NCBI RefSeq assembly: GCF_900104965.1
Contig: NZ_LT629757.1
Coordinates: 1,488,001-1,552,000 of the forward strand
Length of the DNA: 64,000 bases
Direction of reading: 5' to 3'
Source of the DNA: Nocardioides scoriae
Lineage (GTDB): Bacteria; Actinomycetota; Actinomycetes; Propionibacteriales; Nocardioidaceae
In this document: positions 50,340 to 58,994 of the stretch, one piece after another
Position numbering within the stretch: the first letter of the stretch is position 1
Layout of the letters: the number at the start of each line of letters is the position of its first letter
The notes under the pieces: generated by a model
Told to the model about the DNA's origin: nothing
The model's input: only the letters and a program-made list of their open reading frames with translations
Databases searched by the model: none
Made by a program: the position numbers and the translations under genes

Positions 50340-53300
50340 CCCAGACACCCCGGGCCGAGCAGGTGCTTGAGGTCGCCGTAGAGCGCGGGCGAGGCGTGCA
50401 CGCGCAGCCGGTCGTCGAGCCGGAGCAGCTGGGTGCCGCGCCGGGTGACCAGCTTGAGCCGGACCTCCGTGGTGCCGGGGTGGGTGCGCAGCACCTCCTT
50501 GAGCTGCTCCACCACGGGCGGGGTGCAGCGCGTGGAGGGCATGGTCAGCGTCACGGGACCGACGCTGCGGTCCTCCATGGCCGGCACCGACACCGTCTTG
50601 CCGCGCAGCTCGGGCTGGTCCTTGCTCTTGTCGAGCCGGCCCTGGATCGCGACCACGGTGTCCTCGACGAGCAGGGTCGCGGCGAGCTGGTAGTCGCTGG
50701 GGAAGAACAGCACGTCGATGGCGCCCTCGAGGTCCTCGACGGTGACGATCGCCCACGCGTTGCCGGTCTTGGTGATCTTGCGGGTGACCGTGGTGATGAG
50801 CCCGCAGATGGTCGCGAAGGCCCCGTCGGGCCGGTCCTCGTCGGTGACGAGCTGGCCGATGGTGCAGTCGGCGGCGGTGGCCAGGACGTGCTCGAGCCCG
50901 GTCAGCGGGTGGTCGGAGACGTAGAGGCCGAGCATCTCGCGCTCGTGGCCGAGCAGGGTCTGCTTGTCCCACTCGGGGATGTCGGGGACGGTCACGGTGA
51001 CCCCGAAGCCGCCGGCGTCGTCGTCGTCGAGCCCGCCGAAGAGCGAGTCCTGCCCGATGGCCTCGTTGCGCTTGATGTCGACGTACTGGTCGACGGCCTG
51101 CTCGTGGACCGCGAGCAGCGCGCGCCGGCCGTGCTTCATCTCGTCGTAGGCGCCGGCCTTGACCAGGGACTCGATGAGCCGCTTGTTGCAGACCTGGGCC
51201 GGCACCTTGCTCATGAAGTCGGCGAAGTCGGTGAAGCGGCCCTGCTCGCGACGGCTGGCGATGATCTGCTCGACGACGTTCCACCCGACGTTGCGCACCG
51301 CGGTGAGGCCGAAGCGGATGTCGGAGCCGACCGGGGTGAAGTTGGCCTGGGACTCGTTGACGTCGGGCGGCAGCACCCGGATCTTCATGCGACGGCACTC
51401 GTTGAGGTAGATCGCCATCTTGTCCTTGTCGTCCTTGACCGAGGTCAGGAGCGCGGCCATGTACTCGGCCGGGTAGTTGGCCTTGAGGAAGGCGGTCCAG
51501 TAGGACACCACGCCGTACGCCGCGGAGTGGGCCTTGTTGAACGCGTAGTCGGAGAAGGGCAGCAGGATGTCCCACAGCGTCTTGACCGCGGCCGCGGAGT
51601 AGCCGCGCTCCTGCATGCCCGCGGAGAAGCCGGCGAACTGCTTGTCCAGCTCCTCCTTCTTCTTCTTGCCCATCGCGCGCCGCAGGATGTCGGCCTGGCC
51701 CAGGGAGTAGCCGGCGAGCTTCTGCGCGATCGCCATCACCTGCTCCTGGTAGACGATCAGCCCGTAGGTCTCGCCCAGGACGTCGGCCAGCGGCTCCTCG
51801 AGCTCGGGGTGGATCGCGACCACCGGCTCGCGGCCGGTCTTGCGGCGGGCGTACTTGTTGTGGGAGTCCGCGCCCATCGGGCCGGGTCGGTAGAGGGCAC
51901 CGACGGCCGAGATGTCCTCGAACACGTCGGGCTGCATGCTGCGCAGCAGCGCCCGCATCGGGCCGCCGTCGAGCTGGAAGACGCCCAGGGTGTCGCCGCG
52001 CTGGAGCAGGGCGTACGTCGCGGGGTCGGTCAGCTCGAGGTCCTCGAGGACCACCTTCTCGCCGCGGTTGTTCTCGATGTTGATGAGCGCGTCGTCGAGG
52101 ACCGTCAGGTTGCGCAGGCCCAGGAAGTCCATCTTGATGAGGCCGAGCTTCTCGCAGGTCGGGTAGTCGAACTGCGTGATGATCGCGCCGTCGGCCTCGC
52201 GCTTGAGGACCGGGATGACGTTCTGGATCGGCTCGCTCGACATGATGACGCCGGCGGCGTGCACGCCCCACTGCCGCTTGAGGCCCTCGATGCCGATCGC
52301 GGTGTCCACGACCGTGCGGACGTCCTGGTCGCCCTCGTAGAGCGAGCGGAAGTCACCGCCCTCGCTGTAGCGCTTGTGGGCCGGGTCGAAGAGCTGCTTG
52401 AGCGGGATGTCCTTGCCCATCACCGCGGCCGGCATCGCCTTGGTGACCCGGTCGCCCATGGCGAAGGGGTAGCCGAGGATCCGCGAGGAGTCCTTGACCG
52501 CCTGCTTGGCCTTGATGGTGCCGTAGGTGACGATCATCGAGACCCGCTCGCTGCCGTAGCGCTCGGTGACGTAGCGGATCACCTCGCCGCGGCGGCGCTC
52601 GTCGAAGTCGATGTCGAAGTCGGGCATGGAGACGCGGTCGGGGTTGAGGAACCGCTCGAAGATCAGGCCGTGGACCAGCGGGTCCAGGTCGGTGATCCGC
52701 ATCGCGTAGGCCACCATCGAGCCCGCGCCGGAGCCGCGGCCCGGACCCACGCGGATGCCGTTGTCCTTGGCCCAGTTGATGAAGTCGGCCACGACGAGGA
52801 AGTAGCCCGGGAAGCCCATCTGCGTGATGACGCCGACCTCGAAGTCGGCGCGGGCGCGGACGTCGTCGGGGATGCCCTGGGGGTAGCGGTAGCGCAGGCC
52901 CTTCTCGACCTCCTTGATCATCCAGGAGGTCTCGTCCTCGCCCTCGGGGCAGGGGAACGCCGGCATGTAGTTGGCGTCCTCGTTGAACTCCACCTCGCAG
53001 CGCTGGGCGATCAGCAGGGTGTTGTCGCAGGCCTCGGGCAGGTCGCGCCACAGGTGGCGCATCTCGGCCGGCGACTTGATGTAGTAGCCGTCGCCGTTGA
53101 ACCGGAACCGCTTCGGGTCGCTCATCGTGCTGCCCGAGGAGACGCAGAGCAGGTGCTCGTGGGCGCCCGCGTCCTCCTGGCGCACGTAGTGGGAGTCGTT
53201 GGTCGCGATCGGCGGGATGCCGAGGTCCTTGGACAGGCGCAGCAGGCCGTCGCGCACCCGGGTCTCGATGTCGAGGCCGTGGTCCATCAGCTCGAGGAAG

Positions 53301-53860
53301 TAGTTGTCCCGGCCGAGGATGTCCTGGAACTCCGAGGCCGCCTGGCGGGCGTTCTCGTACTGCCCGATGCGCAGCCAGGTCTGGACCTCGCCCGAGGGGC
53401 AGCCGGTGGTGCCGATGATGCCCTTGCCGTGGCGGGCCAGCAGCTCGCGGTCGATGCGGGGCTTGTAGAAGAACCCGTCGATGTAGGCCTGCGAGGAGAG
53501 CCGGAACAGGTTGTGCATGCCCTCGGTCGTCTCGGCCAGCAGGGTCATGTGGGTGTAGGCGCCCGACCCCGAGACGTCGTCGTCGCCGCCGTCGTTCCAC
53601 CGCACCCGCTTGCGCTCGTTGCGCGGGGTGTTGGGCGTGGCGTAGGCCTCCATGCCGATGATCGGGCGGATCCCCTCGGCGCGGGCCTTGGACCAGAAGT
53701 CGTAGGCACCGAAGACGTTGCCGTGGTCGGTCATGGCGATGGAGTCCATGCCGAGCTCGGCCGTGCGCTGCATCATGTCGGTGAGTCGGGCCGCGCCGTC
53801 GAGCATGGAGTACTCGGTGTGGACGTGGAGGTGGACGAACCCGTCCCGGGAGGCGGACAT
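50336..53860 (-). CDS. dnaE: DNA polymerase III alpha subunit
   Basis: The replicative polymerase, 1174 aa, DnaE1 type by length and position. The N-terminal PHP domain has FVHLHVHTEYSMLDGA and MTDHGNVFGAYDF with intact metal residues, so a proofreading role is possible. The catalytic core shows DFDIDFDERRRGEV with the active-site Asp pair, and the C-terminal OB fold includes KTGNAWAIVTVEDLEG. Starts at ATG 53858-53860. A small membrane protein gene overlaps its end by 4 bp. A -10 box TAGGCT lies at 53906-53911. Confidence 0.98.
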   Translation of the reverse strand: MSASRDGFVHLHVHTEYSMLDGAARLTDMMQRTAELGMDSIAMTDHGNVFGAYDFWSKARAEGIRPIIGMEAYATPNTPRNERKRVRWNDGGDDDVSGSGAYTHMTLLAETTEGMHNLFRLSSQAYIDGFFYKPRIDRELLARHGKGIIGTTGCPSGEVQTWLRIGQYENARQAASEFQDILGRDNYFLELMDHGLDIETRVRDGLLRLSKDLGIPPIATNDSHYVRQEDAGAHEHLLCVSSGSTMSDPKRFRFNGDGYYIKSPAEMRHLWRDLPEACDNTLLIAQRCEVEFNEDANYMPAFPCPEGEDETSWMIKEVEKGLRYRYPQGIPDDVRARADFEVGVITQMGFPGYFLVVADFINWAKDNGIRVGPGRGSGAGSMVAYAMRITDLDPLVHGLIFERFLNPDRVSMPDFDIDFDERRRGEVIRYVTERYGSERVSMIVTYGTIKAKQAVKDSSRILGYPFAMGDRVTKAMPAAVMGKDIPLKQLFDPAHKRYSEGGDFRSLYEGDQDVRTVVDTAIGIEGLKRQWGVHAAGVIMSSEPIQNVIPVLKREADGAIITQFDYPTCEKLGLIKMDFLGLRNLTVLDDALINIENNRGEKVVLEDLELTDPATYALLQRGDTLGVFQLDGGPMRALLRSMQPDVFEDISAVGALYRPGPMGADSHNKYARRKTGREPVVAIHPELEEPLADVLGETYGLIVYQEQVMAIAQKLAGYSLGQADILRRAMGKKKKEELDKQFAGFSAGMQERGYSAAAVKTLWDILLPFSDYAFNKAHSAAYGVVSYWTAFLKANYPAEYMAALLTSVKDDKDKMAIYLNECRRMKIRVLPPDVNESQANFTPVGSDIRFGLTAVRNVGWNVVEQIIASRREQGRFTDFADFMSKVPAQVCNKRLIESLVKAGAYDEMKHGRRALLAVHEQAVDQYVDIKRNEAIGQDSLFGGLDDDDAGGFGVTVTVPDIPEWDKQTLLGHEREMLGLYVSDHPLTGLEHVLATAADCTIGQLVTDEDRPDGAFATICGLITTVTRKITKTGNAWAIVTVEDLEGAIDVLFFPSDYQLAATLLVEDTVVAIQGRLDKSKDQPELRGKTVSVPAMEDRSVGPVTLTMPSTRCTPPVVEQLKEVLRTHPGTTEVRLKLVTRRGTQLLRLDDRLRVHASPALYGDLKHLLGPGCLG

Positions 53861-53905
53861 GGAGCGCGATCAGCCCTTTCATCGACGGACTCGAGGAAGA
53901 GATCA

Positions 53906-53911
53906 AGCCTA
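53906..53911 (-). promoter_or_regulatory. Predicted -10 box of dnaE
   Basis: TAGGCT on the minus strand fits TANNNT and lies 45 bp before the dnaE start. CTGACG lies directly next to it and is too close for a -35. Confidence 0.4.
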
Positions 53912-53995
53912 CGTCAGCGTGGCACCGCCCCCTGACAGGTATCTGGCGGGTGTCGGCGGGCTCGTCCAGGATGTCGGTGACGGAAGGGACCGCCC

Positions 53996-56002
53996 ATGAG
54001 CGAGCCGCAGACCGAGTCACGCAGCGCGACCAACGGCGCGCCGCCCCCCGCACCGGGGCCGCCCGGCCCGCCGCTGGAGTGCGACCTCGTCATGAAGGGC
54101 GGCATCACCAGCGGCGTCGTCTACCCGCTGGCCGTGACGGAGCTCTCGCGGGTCTACCGGCTGCGCTCGGTCGGCGGGGCGTCGGCCGGGGCGATCGCCG
54201 CGGCCGCGGCCGCCTGCGCGGAGCTCGGCCGCACCTCGGGCGGGTTCGAGAAGCTGACCGCGCTCCCGCGGCTGCTGACCGAGACCGTCGCCCCCGGCCG
54301 GAGCCGGCTGTTCACGCTGTTCGCCCCCCAGCCGCGGATGCGCCGCCTGTTCGGCCTGGTCACGGCCGGGCTCGGCACCTCGGGCCGGGCCCGCGGCCGG
54401 GCCATGGCCGTGGCCGCGCTCCGGGCGTGGCTCCCCCGCGCCGCCCTCGGCGCGGCCCCGGGCCTGCTGCTCGTGGTCCTGGGGTTCGTCCTCGGCGGCG
54501 CCGGCGCGTGGGCCTGCCTGGTGGCCGGGCTGCTGCTGGCGGTCGTCGGGCTGGTCGCCGGCACGGCGTGGGGGGCGCTGCGCGACGTGGCCGACCTGCC
54601 CGAGGTCGGGTTCGGGCTGTCCTCGGGGGCGACGCCGCCCGGCGCCCGCACCCCGGCGCTGACCCCGTGGCTGCACGAGACCTTCCAGGACCTGGCCGGC
54701 CGCACTGTCGACGACCCGCCCGTCACCTTCGGCGACCTCGAGACCGTCGGGGTCCGGCTGCAGCTGATGACGACCAACCTCACCCGCCGCCAGCCGCTGA
54801 CGATGCCGCTGGCCGACGACGACTACTGGTGGGAGCCCGCCCACTTCCGGACGCTGTTCCCCGCCGCCGTGGTCGACCGGATGGAGCACGCCGACCCGAC
54901 GCCCCGCACGCCCCTGGACCGCGACGACTGGGTCCGCGCGGTCGACCGGCTGCGCGCCGGCGGCCAGGAGCCCCGGCTGCTGCCCTTCCCCGCCCCGGCC
55001 GACCTGCCGGTGGTGGTCGCGGTGCGGATGAGCCTCAGCTTCCCCGGGCTGATCGCGGCGGTGCCGCTGCACGCCTACGACGAGCAGCGCGTGGTCAACC
55101 GGACCTGCCGGGAGCGCACCCTGGCCCGCTACGACGCCGACCCGGGCTGCGCACCGGAGGACGCGCTGGCCGACCTGCCGCCCCGCGAGGCGGTGGTCAA
55201 CTGGTTCTCCGACGGCGGCATCTGCGCCAACCTGCCGCTCCACTTCTTCGACGCCGCGATCCCCCGCCGCCCCACCTTCGCGATCAACCTGGCGGAGTTC
55301 CCGCCCGACCGGCCCAAGAGCCCCGACGAGCGCGCCAACAGCGACCTCCCCGCCGACGACGAGCAGGTGCCGCGGCGCCAGACGGTCTGGGAGGGCAGCG
55401 GGCTGGGCCTGCTGCTGACCTTCTTCGGCAGCATCGTGGAGACCGCCCGCACCTGGGTCGACGAGGCGCAGCTGGCGATGCCGGGCTACCGCGACCGCAT
55501 CGTCACCGTGCTCCACGACGAGACCGAGGGCGGGCTCAACCTCGACATGCCCGAGAGCGTCGTGCTGGCGCTGTCCCAGCGGGGCGCCGGCGCCGCCGGA
55601 CTGCTCGTCGAGCGCTACGCCGGCGACCAGCCGGGGGTGGTGCCCGCCGCGGGCTGGGACAGCCACCGCTGGCTGCGCTTCCGCACCGCCGGGGCGGCGT
55701 TCTCCGACGTGCTCGCGTCGTTCCGCGCGGGCTACGAGACCGTGCTGCCCGGCACCACGCCCTACTCCCGCTGGGTCGGCATCGACGCCGACGGGCGGCC
55801 GGCCGACGCCCCGCTGCCGTCGTACCCCGTGGAGGGCGAGCGCCGCGACGCCGTCAACCGTCGCACCGAGGGCCTGCTGGGGACCGCCGAGGAGTGGCGG
55901 CGCGACCCGGCCGACGCGTTCACCCACGGGGCCCCGGAGCCGCGGCCCCAGATGCGGCTGGTGCCGAGCGACCGGGCGGGCCAGCCTCCCGGACCCCGCT
56001 AG
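53996..56002 (+). CDS. Patatin-like phospholipase with internal membrane insert
   Basis: A 668-aa patatin-fold lipase. The oxyanion loop is MKGGITSGVVYP, the nucleophile GGASAGAIA (Ser near residue 62) and the second catalytic residue the Asp of FSDGGICANLP, which lies much later (about residue 400). Between them sits an insert with two adjacent hydrophobic segments (about 150-200), suggesting the protein is membrane-attached. The C-terminal third is unlike short patatins. ATG 53996 with GGAAGGGA upstream. Divergent from dnaE; ends 1 bp before the convergent LigD polymerase gene. Lipid substrate unknown. Confidence 0.86.
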   Translation: MSEPQTESRSATNGAPPPAPGPPGPPLECDLVMKGGITSGVVYPLAVTELSRVYRLRSVGGASAGAIAAAAAACAELGRTSGGFEKLTALPRLLTETVAPGRSRLFTLFAPQPRMRRLFGLVTAGLGTSGRARGRAMAVAALRAWLPRAALGAAPGLLLVVLGFVLGGAGAWACLVAGLLLAVVGLVAGTAWGALRDVADLPEVGFGLSSGATPPGARTPALTPWLHETFQDLAGRTVDDPPVTFGDLETVGVRLQLMTTNLTRRQPLTMPLADDDYWWEPAHFRTLFPAAVVDRMEHADPTPRTPLDRDDWVRAVDRLRAGGQEPRLLPFPAPADLPVVVAVRMSLSFPGLIAAVPLHAYDEQRVVNRTCRERTLARYDADPGCAPEDALADLPPREAVVNWFSDGGICANLPLHFFDAAIPRRPTFAINLAEFPPDRPKSPDERANSDLPADDEQVPRRQTVWEGSGLGLLLTFFGSIVETARTWVDEAQLAMPGYRDRIVTVLHDETEGGLNLDMPESVVLALSQRGAGAAGLLVERYAGDQPGVVPAAGWDSHRWLRFRTAGAAFSDVLASFRAGYETVLPGTTPYSRWVGIDADGRPADAPLPSYPVEGERRDAVNRRTEGLLGTAEEWRRDPADAFTHGAPEPRPQMRLVPSDRAGQPPGPR

Positions 56003-56003
56003 C

Positions 56004-56930
56004 TCACAGGTCGAACAGGTCGCCGTGCTCGGCGATCCGGGCCAGCACCTCGTCGTACCGCAGGTGCTCCAGGCCCAGCACGTCCTCGGCGCCGGCCTCG
56101 ACCTCCTCCCAGGTCCGCGGGGCGGCGACGGTGGGGGCGTCGCGCCCGCGCAGGGAGTACGGCGCGATCGTGGTCTTGGAGCCGGTGTTCTGCGACCAGT
56201 CGAGGAACACCTTGCCGCCGCGGCGCGCCTTGGTCATCTGGCTGGTGACCAGCGACCGGTGGGAGGCCTCGAGCTCCTCGGCGACCTGCTTGGCGTGGTC
56301 GCGCACCTGCTCGTGGGTGCGGCGGCCGTCGAGGCCGGCGTACAGGTGCAGGCCCTTGGAGCCGCTGGTCACCGGGACCGTCCTCAGGCCCTCCTCGGCC
56401 AGCCGGTCGCGGACCAGCAGCGCCACCTGGGCGCACTCCATCAGCCCGGCGGGCTCGCCCGGGTCGAGGTCGATGACGAGCCGGTCGGGGTGGCGGGGCC
56501 GGCCGGTGCGGGTGACCGTCCACTGGTGCACGTGCAGCTCCAGCGCGGCCAGGTTGACCAGCCAGGTCAGGGTGGCCAGCGAGTCGACGACCGGGAAGTG
56601 CAGCTCGGTCTCCTCGGGCTCCTCCCCCGAGGCGCGCCTGCGGGACCCGGTGGTCGGGACCGCCACGGTGCGCACCCACGACGGCGTGCCGGAGGGGGCG
56701 TTCTTCTCGAAGAAGCTGGCGTCGCCGGTGCCGTGCGGCCAGCGGATCCGGGTGACCGCGCGGTCGGCGAGGTGCGGCAGCATCACCGGCGCGACCTGGG
56801 CGTAGTAGTGCAGGACCTCCGCCTTGGTGGTGCCGGTGCGGGGGTACATCACCTTCTCGAGGTTGACGAGGGTCAGCACGTGCCCGTCGACCTCGACGCG
56901 GGTCTCGGTGCGCTCCGGCTTCGCGGCCAT
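56004..56930 (-). CDS. ligD: LigD-type NHEJ polymerase/primase
   Basis: A 308-aa stand-alone version of the LigD polymerase domain (archaeo-eukaryotic primase fold) used to fill gaps in double-strand break repair. Motifs: NLEKVMYPRTGTTKAEVLHY at the start, the catalytic VIDLDPGEP (metal Asp pair), SGSKGLHLYAG and KVFLDWSQNT. The ATG shares one base with the ligase stop (TGATG). It lacks the ligase and nuclease domains fused in mycobacterial LigD; the ligase is the neighbouring gene and Ku the next. Confidence 0.92.
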   Translation of the reverse strand: MAAKPERTETRVEVDGHVLTLVNLEKVMYPRTGTTKAEVLHYYAQVAPVMLPHLADRAVTRIRWPHGTGDASFFEKNAPSGTPSWVRTVAVPTTGSRRRASGEEPEETELHFPVVDSLATLTWLVNLAALELHVHQWTVTRTGRPRHPDRLVIDLDPGEPAGLMECAQVALLVRDRLAEEGLRTVPVTSGSKGLHLYAGLDGRRTHEQVRDHAKQVAEELEASHRSLVTSQMTKARRGGKVFLDWSQNTGSKTTIAPYSLRGRDAPTVAAPRTWEEVEAGAEDVLGLEHLRYDEVLARIAEHGDLFDL

Positions 56931-57874
56931 CAGGCCCCCTCCTGCCCGGGGGCCAGGTCCTCGGGCGCCAGGTCGTGCCGCACCCCGCGGTACGCCGGCT
57001 GCCGCAGCCGGCCGTCACGGGTGCGGGTGAGGAACTGCACGTCCACCACGACGCGGGGCTCGACCCACACCGTGCCGGCAGCATCCAGCCGCGGCAGCGG
57101 CTCGCTGAAGGGCGGCGCGGCCGCCACCAGGGGGGCCAGCAGCTCGCCGAGCACGGCGCCGGCCCGACCGCTGACGCCGCTGCCGACCCGGCCCCGGAAG
57201 ACCAGGCCGTCGGCGGTCGGCTCCCCCACCAGCACCGCGCCGAGGCGGTGGTCGGACCCGGTCTCCCAGCGGAAGCCGCCGACGACGTAGGACCCGGTCG
57301 GGCGGATCGGGAACTTCAGCCAGTCGCGGCTGCGCTGCCCCGCCCGGTAGCGCGCGCTGCGGCGCTTGCTGACGATGCCCTCCAGGCCCTGCTGCTCCGC
57401 GGCGTCGAGCAGCAGCTGCCCGTCGGCGTACGTCGGGGGGACCTGCCAGGCGACGTCGTCGAGGCCCAGCTCCTCCAGCAGCCGGCGCCGCTCGGTCCAG
57501 GGCCGCGAGGTGAGGTCGTCCTCGCCCAGGTGGAGCAGGTCGAAGGCGAGCAGCGTCACCGGGTTGCGCTCGGCCAGCCGTCGCGCCCGGGCGGCGTCGC
57601 GCACGTGCATCCGGTCGGCGAGCGCCCCGAAGGACGGGACGCCCTCGCCGAGCGCCACCACCTCGCCGTCGAGGACCACCCGCGGCAGGGCGAGCGCGGC
57701 GAGCTCCTGGAGCTCGGGGAAGGAGACGCTGACGTCGTTCTCGTTGCGGGAGCGGACCCGGACCACGGGCCCGTCGACCTCGACCAGCACCCGCATCCCG
57801 TCCCACTTCACCTCGTGGGCCCAGTCGGACCCCGCGGGCACGTGGTCCCCCCTGGTCGCGAGCATCGGCAGCAC
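56930..57874 (-). CDS. ATP-dependent DNA ligase (LigD ligase domain type)
   Basis: A 314-aa minimal ATP-dependent ligase. The adenylation lysine is in motif I, HEVKWDGMRV; later motifs include VVLDGEVVALG, FDLLHLG, LEGIVSKRRSARYR and WLKFPIRP, followed by the OB fold ending near VVVDVQFLTRTRDG. The GTG at 57872-57874 is chosen, with AGGA seven bases upstream; the open frame above runs into ku. It is coupled to the LigD-type polymerase (1-bp overlap) and divergent from ku, so the three make an NHEJ locus. The nuclease domain of LigD is not present. Confidence 0.92.
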   Translation of the reverse strand: MLPMLATRGDHVPAGSDWAHEVKWDGMRVLVEVDGPVVRVRSRNENDVSVSFPELQELAALALPRVVLDGEVVALGEGVPSFGALADRMHVRDAARARRLAERNPVTLLAFDLLHLGEDDLTSRPWTERRRLLEELGLDDVAWQVPPTYADGQLLLDAAEQQGLEGIVSKRRSARYRAGQRSRDWLKFPIRPTGSYVVGGFRWETGSDHRLGAVLVGEPTADGLVFRGRVGSGVSGRAGAVLGELLAPLVAAAPPFSEPLPRLDAAGTVWVEPRVVVDVQFLTRTRDGRLRQPAYRGVRHDLAPEDLAPGQEGA

Positions 57875-57949
57875 CCGCCCATCCTGGCAGCACGGGCCGG
57901 GAGGCGCGGGCCGCTGGTGCTCTCCGCCGGCGCCGGGCATCCTGGACCC

Positions 57950-58915
57950 ATGCGTGCGATCTGGAAGGGCGCGGTCTCCTTCGGGCTGGTCAGCGTCCCG
58001 GTGAAGCTCTACTCCGCCACCGAGAGCAAGGACGTCACCTTCCGCCAGGTGCACGCCAAGGACGGCGGCCGCATCAAGTACCAGCGCGTCTGCAGCCTCG
58101 ACGGCGAGGAGGTGGAGTACGCCGACATCGCCAAGGGCTACCAGACCGAGGACGGCGAGATGGTCATCCTCACCGACGAGGACATGGCCGACCTCCCGGC
58201 CAGCAGCAGCCGCGAGATCAGCGTCGAGAAGTTCGTGCCGAGCGAGCAGATCGACCCGATGCTGTTCGAGAAGTCCTACTACCTCGAGCCCGAGAAGTCC
58301 GGCGCGAAGCCCTACGCGCTGCTGCGCGAGGCCCTCGAGGCCGCCGACCGGATGGCGCTGGTGACGGTCTCGCTGCGCAACCGGATGTCGCTGGCGGTGC
58401 TGCGGGTGCGCGACGACGTGATCGTGATGCAGACGATGATGTGGCCCGACGAGATCCGCAAGGCCGACTTCGGCTCCGTCGACACCAGCGAGGCCAAGCC
58501 CGCCGAGGTGAAGATGGCCAAGATGCTGGTCGAGACCCTGGCCGGGGACTTCGACGCCGACGACTACGAGGACGACTACCGCGAGGCCCTCGAGGCGCTG
58601 GTGACGGCCAAGATCGAGGGCGGCGAGGTCAAGCGCACGCCCGAGACCCGCAAGTCCTCCGGCGAGGTCGTCGACCTGCTGGCCGCCCTGCAGCGCTCGG
58701 TCGACGCCGCCCGCACCGCCCGCGGCGAGGCCCCCACCGACGACGCGGGCGACGACGAGGGCGACGAGTCCTCGTCCGAGAGCAAGGGCGCGGCCCGCAA
58801 GGCCCCGGCCAGGAAGACCGCCGCCAGGAAGACCCCGGCGAAGAAGACAGCTGCCAAGAAGACGGCCGCGAAGAAGACGTCGACCCGGAAGACGGCGGCC
58901 AAGAAGGCCAGCTGA
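57950..58915 (+). CDS. ku: Ku homodimer, NHEJ end-binding protein
   Basis: Bacterial Ku binds DNA ends and recruits the ligase. The 321-aa protein begins MRAIWKGAVSFGLVSVPVKL, the family N-terminus, and has the Ku core to about residue 255. The C-terminus is extended: an acidic Asp/Glu/Ser stretch, then about 45 residues of Lys/Ala/Thr repeats (PAKKTAAKK type) like histone H1 tails. Such basic tails increase DNA binding and end-bridging in other bacterial Ku proteins. ATG 57950 lies 75 bp from the divergent ligase gene. Confidence 0.96.
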   Translation: MRAIWKGAVSFGLVSVPVKLYSATESKDVTFRQVHAKDGGRIKYQRVCSLDGEEVEYADIAKGYQTEDGEMVILTDEDMADLPASSSREISVEKFVPSEQIDPMLFEKSYYLEPEKSGAKPYALLREALEAADRMALVTVSLRNRMSLAVLRVRDDVIVMQTMMWPDEIRKADFGSVDTSEAKPAEVKMAKMLVETLAGDFDADDYEDDYREALEALVTAKIEGGEVKRTPETRKSSGEVVDLLAALQRSVDAARTARGEAPTDDAGDDEGDESSSESKGAARKAPARKTAARKTPAKKTAAKKTAAKKTSTRKTAAKKAS

Positions 58916-58994
58916 GGGCGTAACCCCGGTCCCTCCCGCCCGTTACCGGTGCGTACGCCGAACGCCGGCGTGCCCGTGGGGAGGGACCACCAGC

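Noticed and set aside
50363-53935. A 1190-codon open frame opposite dnaE on the plus strand
   Set aside because: It is the antisense shadow of dnaE in GC-rich DNA: composition is Val/Glu/Asp/Gly/Leu monotony with no motif, and dnaE is unmistakable.
58846-58912. AAG-rich repeats as a mobile or CRISPR-like repeat
   Set aside because: They encode the Lys/Ala/Thr tail of Ku in frame.
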